From assembly GCF_028688295.1 (NCBI RefSeq), contig NZ_JAQTYM010000002.1, positions 1-64,000 of the forward strand: a DNA stretch of 64,000 nucleotides, in the 5' to 3' direction. The DNA is from Sulfuricurvum sp. (GTDB taxonomy: Bacteria; Campylobacterota; Campylobacteria; Campylobacterales; Sulfurimonadaceae). Position numbers and translations under genes: made by a program. The notes beneath the pieces were generated by a model. The model searched no databases and was not told where the DNA came from. It was given only the letters and a program-made list of their open reading frames with translations. Positions 56,067 through 64,000 of the stretch are shown here, in pieces (positions within the stretch are counted from its first letter, which is position 1; the number at the start of each line of letters is the position of its first letter).

Positions 56067-56698
56067 AACTTCAAATCGAAGACTACCTTTATTCTTTAGA
56101 TCAATCACTTTCGCAAAAAACAGAACGCGATAAAATGATGCTTTATGTCATGATATTTGCTTCGTTATTTGCATTTTCTTACTTATTATTTTGGGACAGC
56201 TCTGAAGCAAGTTTTCAAGTTTCGCATGAAAAAGCGCTTAAAGTTGAAAATGACCTCAATATTGATAAAGACTACTTAACCCTTAATCCGCCTGAGCGTA
56301 TTATACAAATTGAGCAAGAAACCGTAGAAATACAAAGACAGCATACTCTCTACATTCAATACAACACTTACATAAAAGAGCAGTTAGAACAGATTTCTTC
56401 TCTTTATTATGATGAAAAAGTTTGGGGCGCATACCTCGATTCAATTTCACGTTATGCACGTACTTATAATGTCAAATTAGTGGAATTTGGAAACACACTT
56501 CAAATTGACAACAGCTCATTCGGACACGTATTAGATATTTCTATAGCATCTGAGGGAGCATATAAAAATACCTTGAAATTCATTAATGCCCTTGAGCAAA
56601 GTCAATTGGTTGTTGATCTTCATGATTTTAATATTACCGCTGATGAAAAGCTAAAAGGTGATCTCAATATCTCAGTATGGGGGATCGTAAGACAATGA
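56063..56698 (+). CDS. MshJ/PilO-like inner membrane protein
   Basis: N-terminal TM, coiled coil, ferredoxin-like C-terminus, context. Confidence 0.65.
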   Translation: MKLQIEDYLYSLDQSLSQKTERDKMMLYVMIFASLFAFSYLLFWDSSEASFQVSHEKALKVENDLNIDKDYLTLNPPERIIQIEQETVEIQRQHTLYIQYNTYIKEQLEQISSLYYDEKVWGAYLDSISRYARTYNVKLVEFGNTLQIDNSSFGHVLDISIASEGAYKNTLKFINALEQSQLVVDLHDFNITADEKLKGDLNISVWGIVRQ

Positions 56699-57198
56699 AA
56701 AAACACATACTTTTAGGATTAATATGTGGGACACTACACGCTGCAGTAGTCATTCCAACTATCTCGAATAGTACAACAGTACTACAGCCGCAAAATGATA
56801 AAGAGCTCGCGTGGGTTGATGAGCAGATTCAAGCCATTTTACCTTCTCGAGTTGGTGTGCCAGAAGGGTTTATTAATTCACTGCGTGATCCTATGAAAAT
56901 GAAAAAAACTCTTCCCTCTGCGGCTAATGGGTCAAAGCTTCTTGCTCCTCCAAAATTAGGGATAGGAATAGACGTTTTAACTATGCCAAAAGTTATCGAT
57001 GTGCCACTACGTCTACTAGCTATTATGAATAAAACCGTCTTGATCAACGGTAAATGGTATAAAGTAGGAGACAGTGTCCGAAACTTCACCCTTTCTGAAG
57101 TAAAACAAAATTCTGTTTTACTTATTGGGAAAAAAGATCAAAAGCTTATTTTGTTTTTAACGAAACAAAATAATAACATTAAAATAACCACTAAATAG
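56695..57198 (+). CDS. MshK/PilP-like periplasmic protein
   Basis: Signal peptide, KTVLINGKWYKVGDSVRNFTLSEVKQNSVLLIGK. Confidence 0.7.
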   Translation: MKKHILLGLICGTLHAAVVIPTISNSTTVLQPQNDKELAWVDEQIQAILPSRVGVPEGFINSLRDPMKMKKTLPSAANGSKLLAPPKLGIGIDVLTMPKVIDVPLRLLAIMNKTVLINGKWYKVGDSVRNFTLSEVKQNSVLLIGKKDQKLILFLTKQNNNIKITTK

Positions 57199-57207
57199 GA
57201 AAGTATC

Positions 57208-58857
57208 ATGACATCTATAATTAAACACCATGCACGAGCGTTTATGTTATCCGTTGCTACGGCTGCACTGCTCTCTCCTACGGTACACGCAGATTGCACC
57301 TACGAACTCTTTAATATTTCGTCGGTAAAAGGGACCAGCGTAGGAGAATTTGTAGACCAACTCAGTGATGAGTGTGGTATGAGTGTCATTGTTACCGATG
57401 AACAGGCTGAAAATGTTCTGAAAAAACCTATGAACAAAACATTTTTGAAGAATCTCACTATTAATGAAGTGTTTGATTTGATTATTAAAGAAAATAATCT
57501 TCAATACACACTTCAAAATAATGTGCTGAAAATCTCTTATTTAACCACAAAGACCTATAATATAGATTATATTACCACAGAACGAAAAGGGACAGGAAGT
57601 ACCAATATACGATTAAGTTCCAATTCTGGTACAGCAGCAGGAGCTGCTAGTGGTTCGGCCAAAGGCACAGGTGCCAACAATGCTTCTTCCGAGTCAGGAA
57701 CCAATATTTCAACCATAGATGAGGTGAAATTTTGGGATACATTAGAGCAAGAAGTTAAAAGTATCCTTAGCCGCCCAGAAGATGATTATAAACAAAATAA
57801 CACTCTAAATCAAGTATTAGATACAAAAGCTGACCCAACAAAAGCACCAGAACAAGATTCACACCACAATATCTTCATCAATAAAAGTGCCGGCTTAGTA
57901 ACAGTAACAGGGACTGGAAAGCAAATTCAAAGACTTGATGGCTATATCAATGAATTACAGAAAAAAATGCATACACAAGTCCTAATTGATGTTAAGATGT
58001 ACAGTGTCGTCTTTAGTGATGGCGCTTCAACAGGTATTGACTGGTCGCAACTGTACGCACTCCAAAACATTGATTTAAGTTTCAATAGATTTAATCTACA
58101 TAATGCTGCTGGATTTAAAGCGACATCAGAAGGTACTACTAATATTATGTTCCCATATAGTGAAGTTTCTCCTTTACCTGGTGTAAATATTGGAACCAAC
58201 ATTTTTCAACTTGGAGCAAAAGGAAGTTTGAACGAAGTGGTTAAGTTTTTGAAAACCCAAGGAGACGTTTACTCCATCTCTAATCCAAAAATTTTAACGC
58301 TTAATAATCAACCTGCTCTTATTACTGCAGGAACAGAATTATTTTATAAAACAAAAAGTAGTTCTACTCTTGCCGGTGGAACAACAGGAACAACCTCACA
58401 AACTGATATTGTTAGTTCAGTTTTTTCGGGTGTTTTATTAGATATTACTCCTGAAATTGCTGGCGATGGAAGTATCACGTTACGTATTAATCCATCAATA
58501 TCAGAAACAGCGAGTGAAATATCAACCAATAATTCAACACGCGACATGCCACCTGACTTGAGTCGTCGTCAAATCTCTTCAGTTATTACGGTTAAAGATG
58601 GAAGCCGTGTCATTCTAGGAGGCTTAATCAATACTAAAAATGTTCAAGATGACAACAAAGTTCCTTTTTTAGGTGATATTCCGGTATTAGGATACCTTTT
58701 TAAACGTGAAGCAATGAGTAAACGTACAGAAGAAATTGTTATTATTATCGAACCACATATTATCAAAAAAGAGAAAGATACCATTAGTTTAGGTGATTTA
58801 GGTTACACACGACTAGGTAGACAAATTGAAGAAGAAGCAAAGCAAGAAAGCAAGTAA
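57208..58857 (+). CDS. MshL/PilQ-like secretin
   Basis: Secretin domain VPFLGDIPVLGYLFKRE, SRVILGGLI; N0 domain near N-terminus. Confidence 0.93.
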   Translation: MTSIIKHHARAFMLSVATAALLSPTVHADCTYELFNISSVKGTSVGEFVDQLSDECGMSVIVTDEQAENVLKKPMNKTFLKNLTINEVFDLIIKENNLQYTLQNNVLKISYLTTKTYNIDYITTERKGTGSTNIRLSSNSGTAAGAASGSAKGTGANNASSESGTNISTIDEVKFWDTLEQEVKSILSRPEDDYKQNNTLNQVLDTKADPTKAPEQDSHHNIFINKSAGLVTVTGTGKQIQRLDGYINELQKKMHTQVLIDVKMYSVVFSDGASTGIDWSQLYALQNIDLSFNRFNLHNAAGFKATSEGTTNIMFPYSEVSPLPGVNIGTNIFQLGAKGSLNEVVKFLKTQGDVYSISNPKILTLNNQPALITAGTELFYKTKSSSTLAGGTTGTTSQTDIVSSVFSGVLLDITPEIAGDGSITLRINPSISETASEISTNNSTRDMPPDLSRRQISSVITVKDGSRVILGGLINTKNVQDDNKVPFLGDIPVLGYLFKREAMSKRTEEIVIIIEPHIIKKEKDTISLGDLGYTRLGRQIEEEAKQESK

Positions 58858-58860
58858 CGG

Positions 58861-59670
58861 ATGGAGAACTCTCTTTTCTCAAAACCGCGTGAACTCTTTT
58901 TAGATATTGTCAATCCAAGGGATTATGTCCAGATTGACAGTGTCTCTCATATGTATCAATCGCTAAAAAGTTCTGTCCAAAAACCATTAAAAATGATTCT
59001 TCTATACGGCCGACCAGGGACTGGTAAAAGCATGTTGTTGCATAAATTGCATCACGACTTATCAAAACATCAAAAAGTTCATATGATTTCTACTCCAATC
59101 ATTGATGAAGAGGATTTTTTACGGGTATTAGCGCAAAATATTTTTGGACATGCTCCTCGCGAGACAATGACATTGACACGTTTTTTAGAAATTTCTTCAG
59201 CTCTTTCTATGAATCCAATTCCTATTGTCTTATTGGACGAAGCTCAATTGTACAGCTCTGCTTTAATGGAAAAAATCCGTCTTATTTCTGATGCAAGATC
59301 AATTAAATTCGTCATCACACTGCACAAAACAGACAAAGAAGACATCATCGCAAAAGAGCATTTTCAAACACGAATATGGGAAAGTGTTGAATTACAAAAC
59401 GCAACCGCTGAAGAGTTAAAAATATATGTTCAAAAAAAGCTCTTAAAGGCCAACTGTTTTGATGTTGCCAATATGTTTAATGACAAAAACATGAAATTAG
59501 TAGCATCTCTAACCAATGGGAACTACCGAGAAACTAATAAATTGCTTTTTTCGCTGTTTAGCCTGTACTGCTGGTATGAAGAAAACAATCCAAATCTTAT
59601 TAAGTACAATTCTATCAAATCAAAATGGATTGAAATGGCAGCTATTCATACGGGGCTCATACATGCTTGA
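58861..59670 (+). CDS. MshM/ExeA-like AAA ATPase
   Basis: LLYGRPGTGKSMLLHKL, PIVLLDEAQLYS. Confidence 0.88.
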   Translation: MENSLFSKPRELFLDIVNPRDYVQIDSVSHMYQSLKSSVQKPLKMILLYGRPGTGKSMLLHKLHHDLSKHQKVHMISTPIIDEEDFLRVLAQNIFGHAPRETMTLTRFLEISSALSMNPIPIVLLDEAQLYSSALMEKIRLISDARSIKFVITLHKTDKEDIIAKEHFQTRIWESVELQNATAEELKIYVQKKLLKANCFDVANMFNDKNMKLVASLTNGNYRETNKLLFSLFSLYCWYEENNPNLIKYNSIKSKWIEMAAIHTGLIHA

Positions 59671-60412
59671 TATCAAAAAGTTAGAACGTCGTTGGCTCAA
59701 ATATAAAATCAAATCTTTTGCCCCTTATTTTATGGTTTTTTTTCTATTACTCTTAGTGTTGAGTGGCGTTTCTTGGTGGTTTAAATCACAAATCTCTACG
59801 CAAACAAGTATTACTAAAGTTCCTATGACAAGTACATTAAAAGCAGTAAGTGACAAATCGTTACCGCTCACAATTGATGAAAATACTACTATCTTGGAAC
59901 CATCTATGGATTTTATTCAATCTTTTCAAGATGCACCAGTACCTAATGAAATACAAACATCTCCTACGTCAATCAAAAAAATACCGACACCGCAGTTGCC
60001 ACCCATACCAAAGAATTTAAAGATACCCGAGTATTCACCTAGCCAAACAGTGCCAGTTGCATCTCGCTTGCTTGGTGATGATAAATCTCTCTCTATCAAG
60101 AGAGATGATACAAAACTTGATATTAATGAGTTACAACGTAGATTTAAAGAGACATCAAATGCTAATCTTGCTCTTTTTATATCCCGCTACTATTATGATC
60201 ATGGAGATTATAATGAAGCTTATAATTATGCTCTGAAAACCAATAATCTTAATAATCGAATTGATGAGAGTTGGATACTGTTTTCAAAATCACTTGTCAA
60301 ACTTGGAAAAACCGATCAAGCAAAAAAAACACTTCAACTTTATATTTCTCAATCAAATTCTGATGCAGCTAAAAACCTATTAGATAATATTGAAAGAGGA
60401 AATTTTAAATGA
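59663..60412 (+). CDS. MshN-like TPR protein with N-terminal TM
   Basis: TM helix after a basic N-terminus, Pro-rich linker, C-terminal TPR; ATG overlaps the preceding stop. Confidence 0.75.
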   Translation: MLDIKKLERRWLKYKIKSFAPYFMVFFLLLLVLSGVSWWFKSQISTQTSITKVPMTSTLKAVSDKSLPLTIDENTTILEPSMDFIQSFQDAPVPNEIQTSPTSIKKIPTPQLPPIPKNLKIPEYSPSQTVPVASRLLGDDKSLSIKRDDTKLDINELQRRFKETSNANLALFISRYYYDHGDYNEAYNYALKTNNLNNRIDESWILFSKSLVKLGKTDQAKKTLQLYISQSNSDAAKNLLDNIERGNFK

Positions 60413-60948
60413 AAGTATTACTACTCATTACTCTTTTCTCGTACAGTTTATTGGCAGATACAAACCAAAAACTTTTTGATCTGTATCAAAAGGGGATGTA
60501 CACAGAAGCCTGTAACTATGGATATAGTATCTTTTCGCGTAATATGCATAATGAACCCTTTATATCGCTGGTAGGATTTTCATGCCTTAAAGCTGATCAA
60601 ATTGATCGCTTATCTCCAGTCATGTCTTCTTTATCCCAATCTCCTGATGCACGTGCTAACAGCGCTTATTTTGCCCTTATCGTTATGCAAAAAAAACTGC
60701 TAATGCAGGCACTTTATGATAATAAGCCGATCATAAATTTAAAGTTTCCAACAAATTCTCATCTTCTATCTAAAGTATTCCAGTTTTATCTTAAAAACCC
60801 AAAAATGACTGAATCAATAAAAGAGTATCAAGACCCTACTAATCCAAGGCAAAGTTTTAAACTATATACTACACAAATTGATGGTCGCAAGAGTTTAGCA
60901 ATAGATGAATATTATGATAAAATATTAACACTTCATCATGTGTATTGA
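60409..60948 (+). CDS. Secreted hypothetical protein in MSHA-like operon
   Basis: Signal peptide MKVLLLITLFSYSLLADT; overlaps preceding gene; helical repeat-like. Confidence 0.7.
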   Translation: MKVLLLITLFSYSLLADTNQKLFDLYQKGMYTEACNYGYSIFSRNMHNEPFISLVGFSCLKADQIDRLSPVMSSLSQSPDARANSAYFALIVMQKKLLMQALYDNKPIINLKFPTNSHLLSKVFQFYLKNPKMTESIKEYQDPTNPRQSFKLYTTQIDGRKSLAIDEYYDKILTLHHVY

Positions 60949-60962
60949 ATAAGGAATAAGAT

Positions 60963-62699
60963 ATGGATCGTATCACCCAAGATTTACTCGAAAAACGCCA
61001 TATCACCCAACAACAAATTGATCGTCTCACTTCTCGTGGTGTCCAAGATGACACAATATTGGAAACGCTTAGTAAAATAGGTGCAATTTCTCTTAATTTT
61101 ATAAAACGTTTCATTGTAGAACAAATTCGACTGGGTCGATATGAACTCTCTATTATTAAAAACTACCATTTTCTGGATGAAGGCTCAATATTATCACACT
61201 TAGCGGAAGTGATGGAAGTTCCATTTTTAGATCTGGACTCCATCGATATGGATTATCGTTTAGTAGAAAAAATACCAACCACGCAACTTAAACGCTACAG
61301 TGCGCTCCCCATCTCTCAGGATGACATGTATGTCCTTGTTGCTTTGTCTGATCCTCTTAATATCGAGGCTCAAGAATCCATTCAGCGTCTCTTTCCACGA
61401 AAATCACTTAAAGTTGCTGTTGCAACAGAAAAACAAATCCAAGCTTATTTATTTAAAATGGAACTTAAAGATAGCGTTAAAGAGCTTGTAACCAATATCC
61501 GTAATGAATTACGCAACATCGGAACCATTGAAGAGCAACAAGAAGCTTCATCAATTTTACAACTTATCGATGTCATTTTAAAAGCTTGTATCAAAGGACG
61601 GGCCAGTGATATTCACATCGAACCAACCGAAAAAAACTGTGTTGTTAGAGGACGTATTGATGGTAAATTGGCAGAAATTTTTATTTTTGACCGTGATATT
61701 TATCCTCCGCTAGCTTCTCGTATTAAACTTTTAGCAAATCTGGATATTGCTGAACGTCGTAAACCGCAAGATGGCCGTTTTTCAGCGATGGTTATGGATG
61801 CTGAATTTGATTTTCGTCTCTCTACCCTCCCAATCATATACGGAGAATCGATAGTCATGCGTATTTTGGACAAAACAAAAGCACTGGTTAAACTCGAATC
61901 TTCTGGAATGGACACTGAGAGTTACCAAAAATTGATTAAAGGGTTAGAATCCCCTTTTGGTATTATCTTGGTTACGGGACCAACCGGAAGTGGAAAAACA
62001 ACAACCCTTTACGGTGCCCTTAATGAACTTCGTAATGTTGAAGATAAAGTTATTACGGTAGAAGATCCCGTCGAATATCGTATGAATCTTATCCAACAAG
62101 TTCAAGTTAATCCAAAAGTTGGTCTCTCTTTTGCCGATGCGCTTCGCTCTATCCTTCGTCAAGATCCGGATAAAATTATGATTGGAGAGATTCGTGACCA
62201 CGAAACGCTCGAGATTGCAATTAAAGCGGCACTCACAGGGCACTTAGTAATTTCAACGCTTCATACCAATGATGCGATTAGTGCTATTCCACGTATGTCA
62301 GATATGGGGATTGAACCTTATTTGATTAGTGGAGCACTTGTTGCGGTTCAAGCACAACGTCTTGTTCGAAGAATATGCACCCATTGTAAGAAAGAGGCTG
62401 ATGTTCCGCAAACCATTCTTCAAGAATACAGTACCTTTATACCTCCACATACGGTTTTTTATGAAGGAGCTGGGTGTAAAGAGTGTAACGGGTCAGGATA
62501 CATGGGACGAGAAATGATTTGCGAAGTTCTTCCCATTACTGAAAATCTCTCAAGCATGATTGCACGTGGAGCATCTAAAGACGATCTCCTTAAAGAGGCA
62601 AAACGTGAAGGTTTTGTAGGGATGTTTGAAAATGGAATGGCTAAAGCTGTTCATGGGGTTACAACACTAGATGAAATATTAAGGGTGGCAAAAGGATGA
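60963..62699 (+). CDS. GspE/PilB/MshE-type assembly ATPase
   Basis: GPTGSGKTTTLYGALNEL, LRQDPDKIMIGEIRD, zinc CTHCKKEADV...CKECNGSGY. Confidence 0.97.
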   Translation: MDRITQDLLEKRHITQQQIDRLTSRGVQDDTILETLSKIGAISLNFIKRFIVEQIRLGRYELSIIKNYHFLDEGSILSHLAEVMEVPFLDLDSIDMDYRLVEKIPTTQLKRYSALPISQDDMYVLVALSDPLNIEAQESIQRLFPRKSLKVAVATEKQIQAYLFKMELKDSVKELVTNIRNELRNIGTIEEQQEASSILQLIDVILKACIKGRASDIHIEPTEKNCVVRGRIDGKLAEIFIFDRDIYPPLASRIKLLANLDIAERRKPQDGRFSAMVMDAEFDFRLSTLPIIYGESIVMRILDKTKALVKLESSGMDTESYQKLIKGLESPFGIILVTGPTGSGKTTTLYGALNELRNVEDKVITVEDPVEYRMNLIQQVQVNPKVGLSFADALRSILRQDPDKIMIGEIRDHETLEIAIKAALTGHLVISTLHTNDAISAIPRMSDMGIEPYLISGALVAVQAQRLVRRICTHCKKEADVPQTILQEYSTFIPPHTVFYEGAGCKECNGSGYMGREMICEVLPITENLSSMIARGASKDDLLKEAKREGFVGMFENGMAKAVHGVTTLDEILRVAKG

Positions 62700-63943
62700 A
62701 ATATTTTGTAGCAACGGTTCTCGTTAAAGGTAAAAAAATAGAGCAAGGTTTGTACGCTGAAAGCAAAAAAGAAGCCCATTATTTAGCCAAAATAAAATAT
62801 ACAGGAATGCTTTTAAAAATCAGTGAAACTCCTGCACCCATGGAAGATCAGCTCCGTCGTTTTAAAGAAAGCTTGTTTTCAAATATTAAAAAACGCAAAT
62901 TAAAACAAGATTCTCTTATCGCTGCCATTCGTCAGCTTGCGGTTATGACCAATGCCGGAATCTCTATTCATGATTCACTAAAAGAAATTGCCGATGCAAC
63001 GACAGATACAACACTGCAAGTCGTTTTAGGAACAATTGCGGAGGATATTAATGCCGGGCACAGCCTTTCTCAATCCGCTGCAAAATTTTCTTATGAGCTG
63101 GGCAACCTCTCTTTAGCAATGATTGAATTGGGTGAAAAGACCGGAAATATGGCGGAAGCACTCCATAAACTCGCGGATATGCTCGAAGAAATTCGTCGAA
63201 ATATTATCAAATTCAAAAAGGCAATGGCCTATCCGAGAAATGTCATGATCGCTATGGCGATCGCATTTACCGTTCTTATTTCCTACGTTGTTCCTCAGTT
63301 TAAAACAATTTTCGAACAATTGGGCGCTGAGTTACCGATGCCAACCAAAATCCTTCTATTTTTAGAACATTTATTTAATACCTATGGGCTGTACGTCCTC
63401 GCAGGAATTTTTATTTTTATTTTTGCATTTCGTTATATGCTCAATCACAATCGAGAGTTTCGCTACAAATGGCACCAATTTCTACTAAAAACCTATCTTA
63501 TTAAAAATATTATTATGTATGCTACCCTTAACCGCTTTACCCTCGTATTTTCTGAGTTAGTTCGTGCAGGTATCCCCATTGCTGAAGCACTAGAAACATC
63601 GATTGCCATGATTGACACACTTCCTCTTCAGGAAAAATTATTAACCGTTCGCCAAACGGTTGAAAAAGGGGGAACCCTTCATGATGGCTTAGCCGAAACG
63701 AAACTTTTTGAAAACATGATTATCCAAATGATCTCCGCTGGAGAATCAAGTGGTCAACTCGATGCTATGATGCAAAAAGTTATGGAATACTATAAAATGA
63801 AATTTGATGCGATTATCGATGGACTCTCCGAAGCGATAGAACCCATTATGCTTTTATTGATTGCGGCGATGGTTGTACTGTTAGCATTAGGAATTTTCTT
63901 ACCGATGTGGGAAATGGGAAATGCAGTACAAGGTCGCCGATAA
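62696..63943 (+). CDS. GspF/PilC/MshG-type inner membrane platform protein
   Basis: Tandem T2SF domains (RQLAVMTNAGISIHDSL; FSELVRAGIPIAEAL). Confidence 0.96.
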   Translation: MKYFVATVLVKGKKIEQGLYAESKKEAHYLAKIKYTGMLLKISETPAPMEDQLRRFKESLFSNIKKRKLKQDSLIAAIRQLAVMTNAGISIHDSLKEIADATTDTTLQVVLGTIAEDINAGHSLSQSAAKFSYELGNLSLAMIELGEKTGNMAEALHKLADMLEEIRRNIIKFKKAMAYPRNVMIAMAIAFTVLISYVVPQFKTIFEQLGAELPMPTKILLFLEHLFNTYGLYVLAGIFIFIFAFRYMLNHNREFRYKWHQFLLKTYLIKNIIMYATLNRFTLVFSELVRAGIPIAEALETSIAMIDTLPLQEKLLTVRQTVEKGGTLHDGLAETKLFENMIIQMISAGESSGQLDAMMQKVMEYYKMKFDAIIDGLSEAIEPIMLLLIAAMVVLLALGIFLPMWEMGNAVQGRR

Positions 63944-63945
63944 GC

Positions 63946-63962
63946 AGAGGCATTAAGCCTCT
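63946..63962. terminator. Hairpin at convergent gene ends
   Basis: AGAGGC-ATTAA-GCCTCT immediately after the gspF-like stop; weak T tract. Confidence 0.45.
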
Positions 63963-64000
63963 TCGTTTGCCCCCTTCGAGACTAAAACGGCATACATTTC
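63953..64000 (-). CDS. Possible C-terminal 15 codons of a convergent gene running off the window
   Basis: Minus frame open to edge: ...EMYAVLVSKGANEEA*. Confidence 0.3.
   Translation of the reverse strand, partial: EMYAVLVSKGANEEA

Overview
This window looks like ordinary chromosome from a Campylobacterota (Epsilonproteobacteria) member, probably a Sulfuricurvum/Sulfurimonas relative. That placement is inferred from the Soj/Spo0J-atpF'FHAGDC block, the Csd4/Csd6 homologues and the gene style; I had no database access. It is densely packed with core genes: end of an RND pump plus TolC-like factor, metX-metY, ileS-gatA-guaB, a six-tRNA cluster, fabD, tol-pal, ATP synthase F1 plus b/b', parAB, fmt, proB, obgE, rplU-rpmA, dapE, flaG-fliS, argG, rplI, era. 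At the right end is a long plus-strand operon: two peptidoglycan-trimming cell-shape enzymes (Csd6-like, Csd4-like) followed by an MSHA-type pilus/T2SS-like biogenesis cluster (mshI-J-K-L-M-N-x-E-G order). I saw no CRISPR array, rRNA, IS element or prophage. The best leads for a second look are: (1) a MutS7-like ATPase that seems to lack the mismatch-recognition domain and to have a collapsed C-terminal HNH; (2) a 41-aa membrane microprotein, absent from the ORF track, coupled to ileS and gatA by overlapping stop/start codons; (3) the MSHA-like operon with an unassigned secreted component and no pilin in view; (4) a ferredoxin:thioredoxin-reductase/rhodanese fusion; (5) a Fis-HTH protein derived from a sigma-54 activator but lacking GAFTGA; (6) a palindromic -10 shared by divergent yigZ/mutY, implying a leaderless mutY mRNA; (7) a recent tandem duplication of tRNA-Val/tRNA-Asp.
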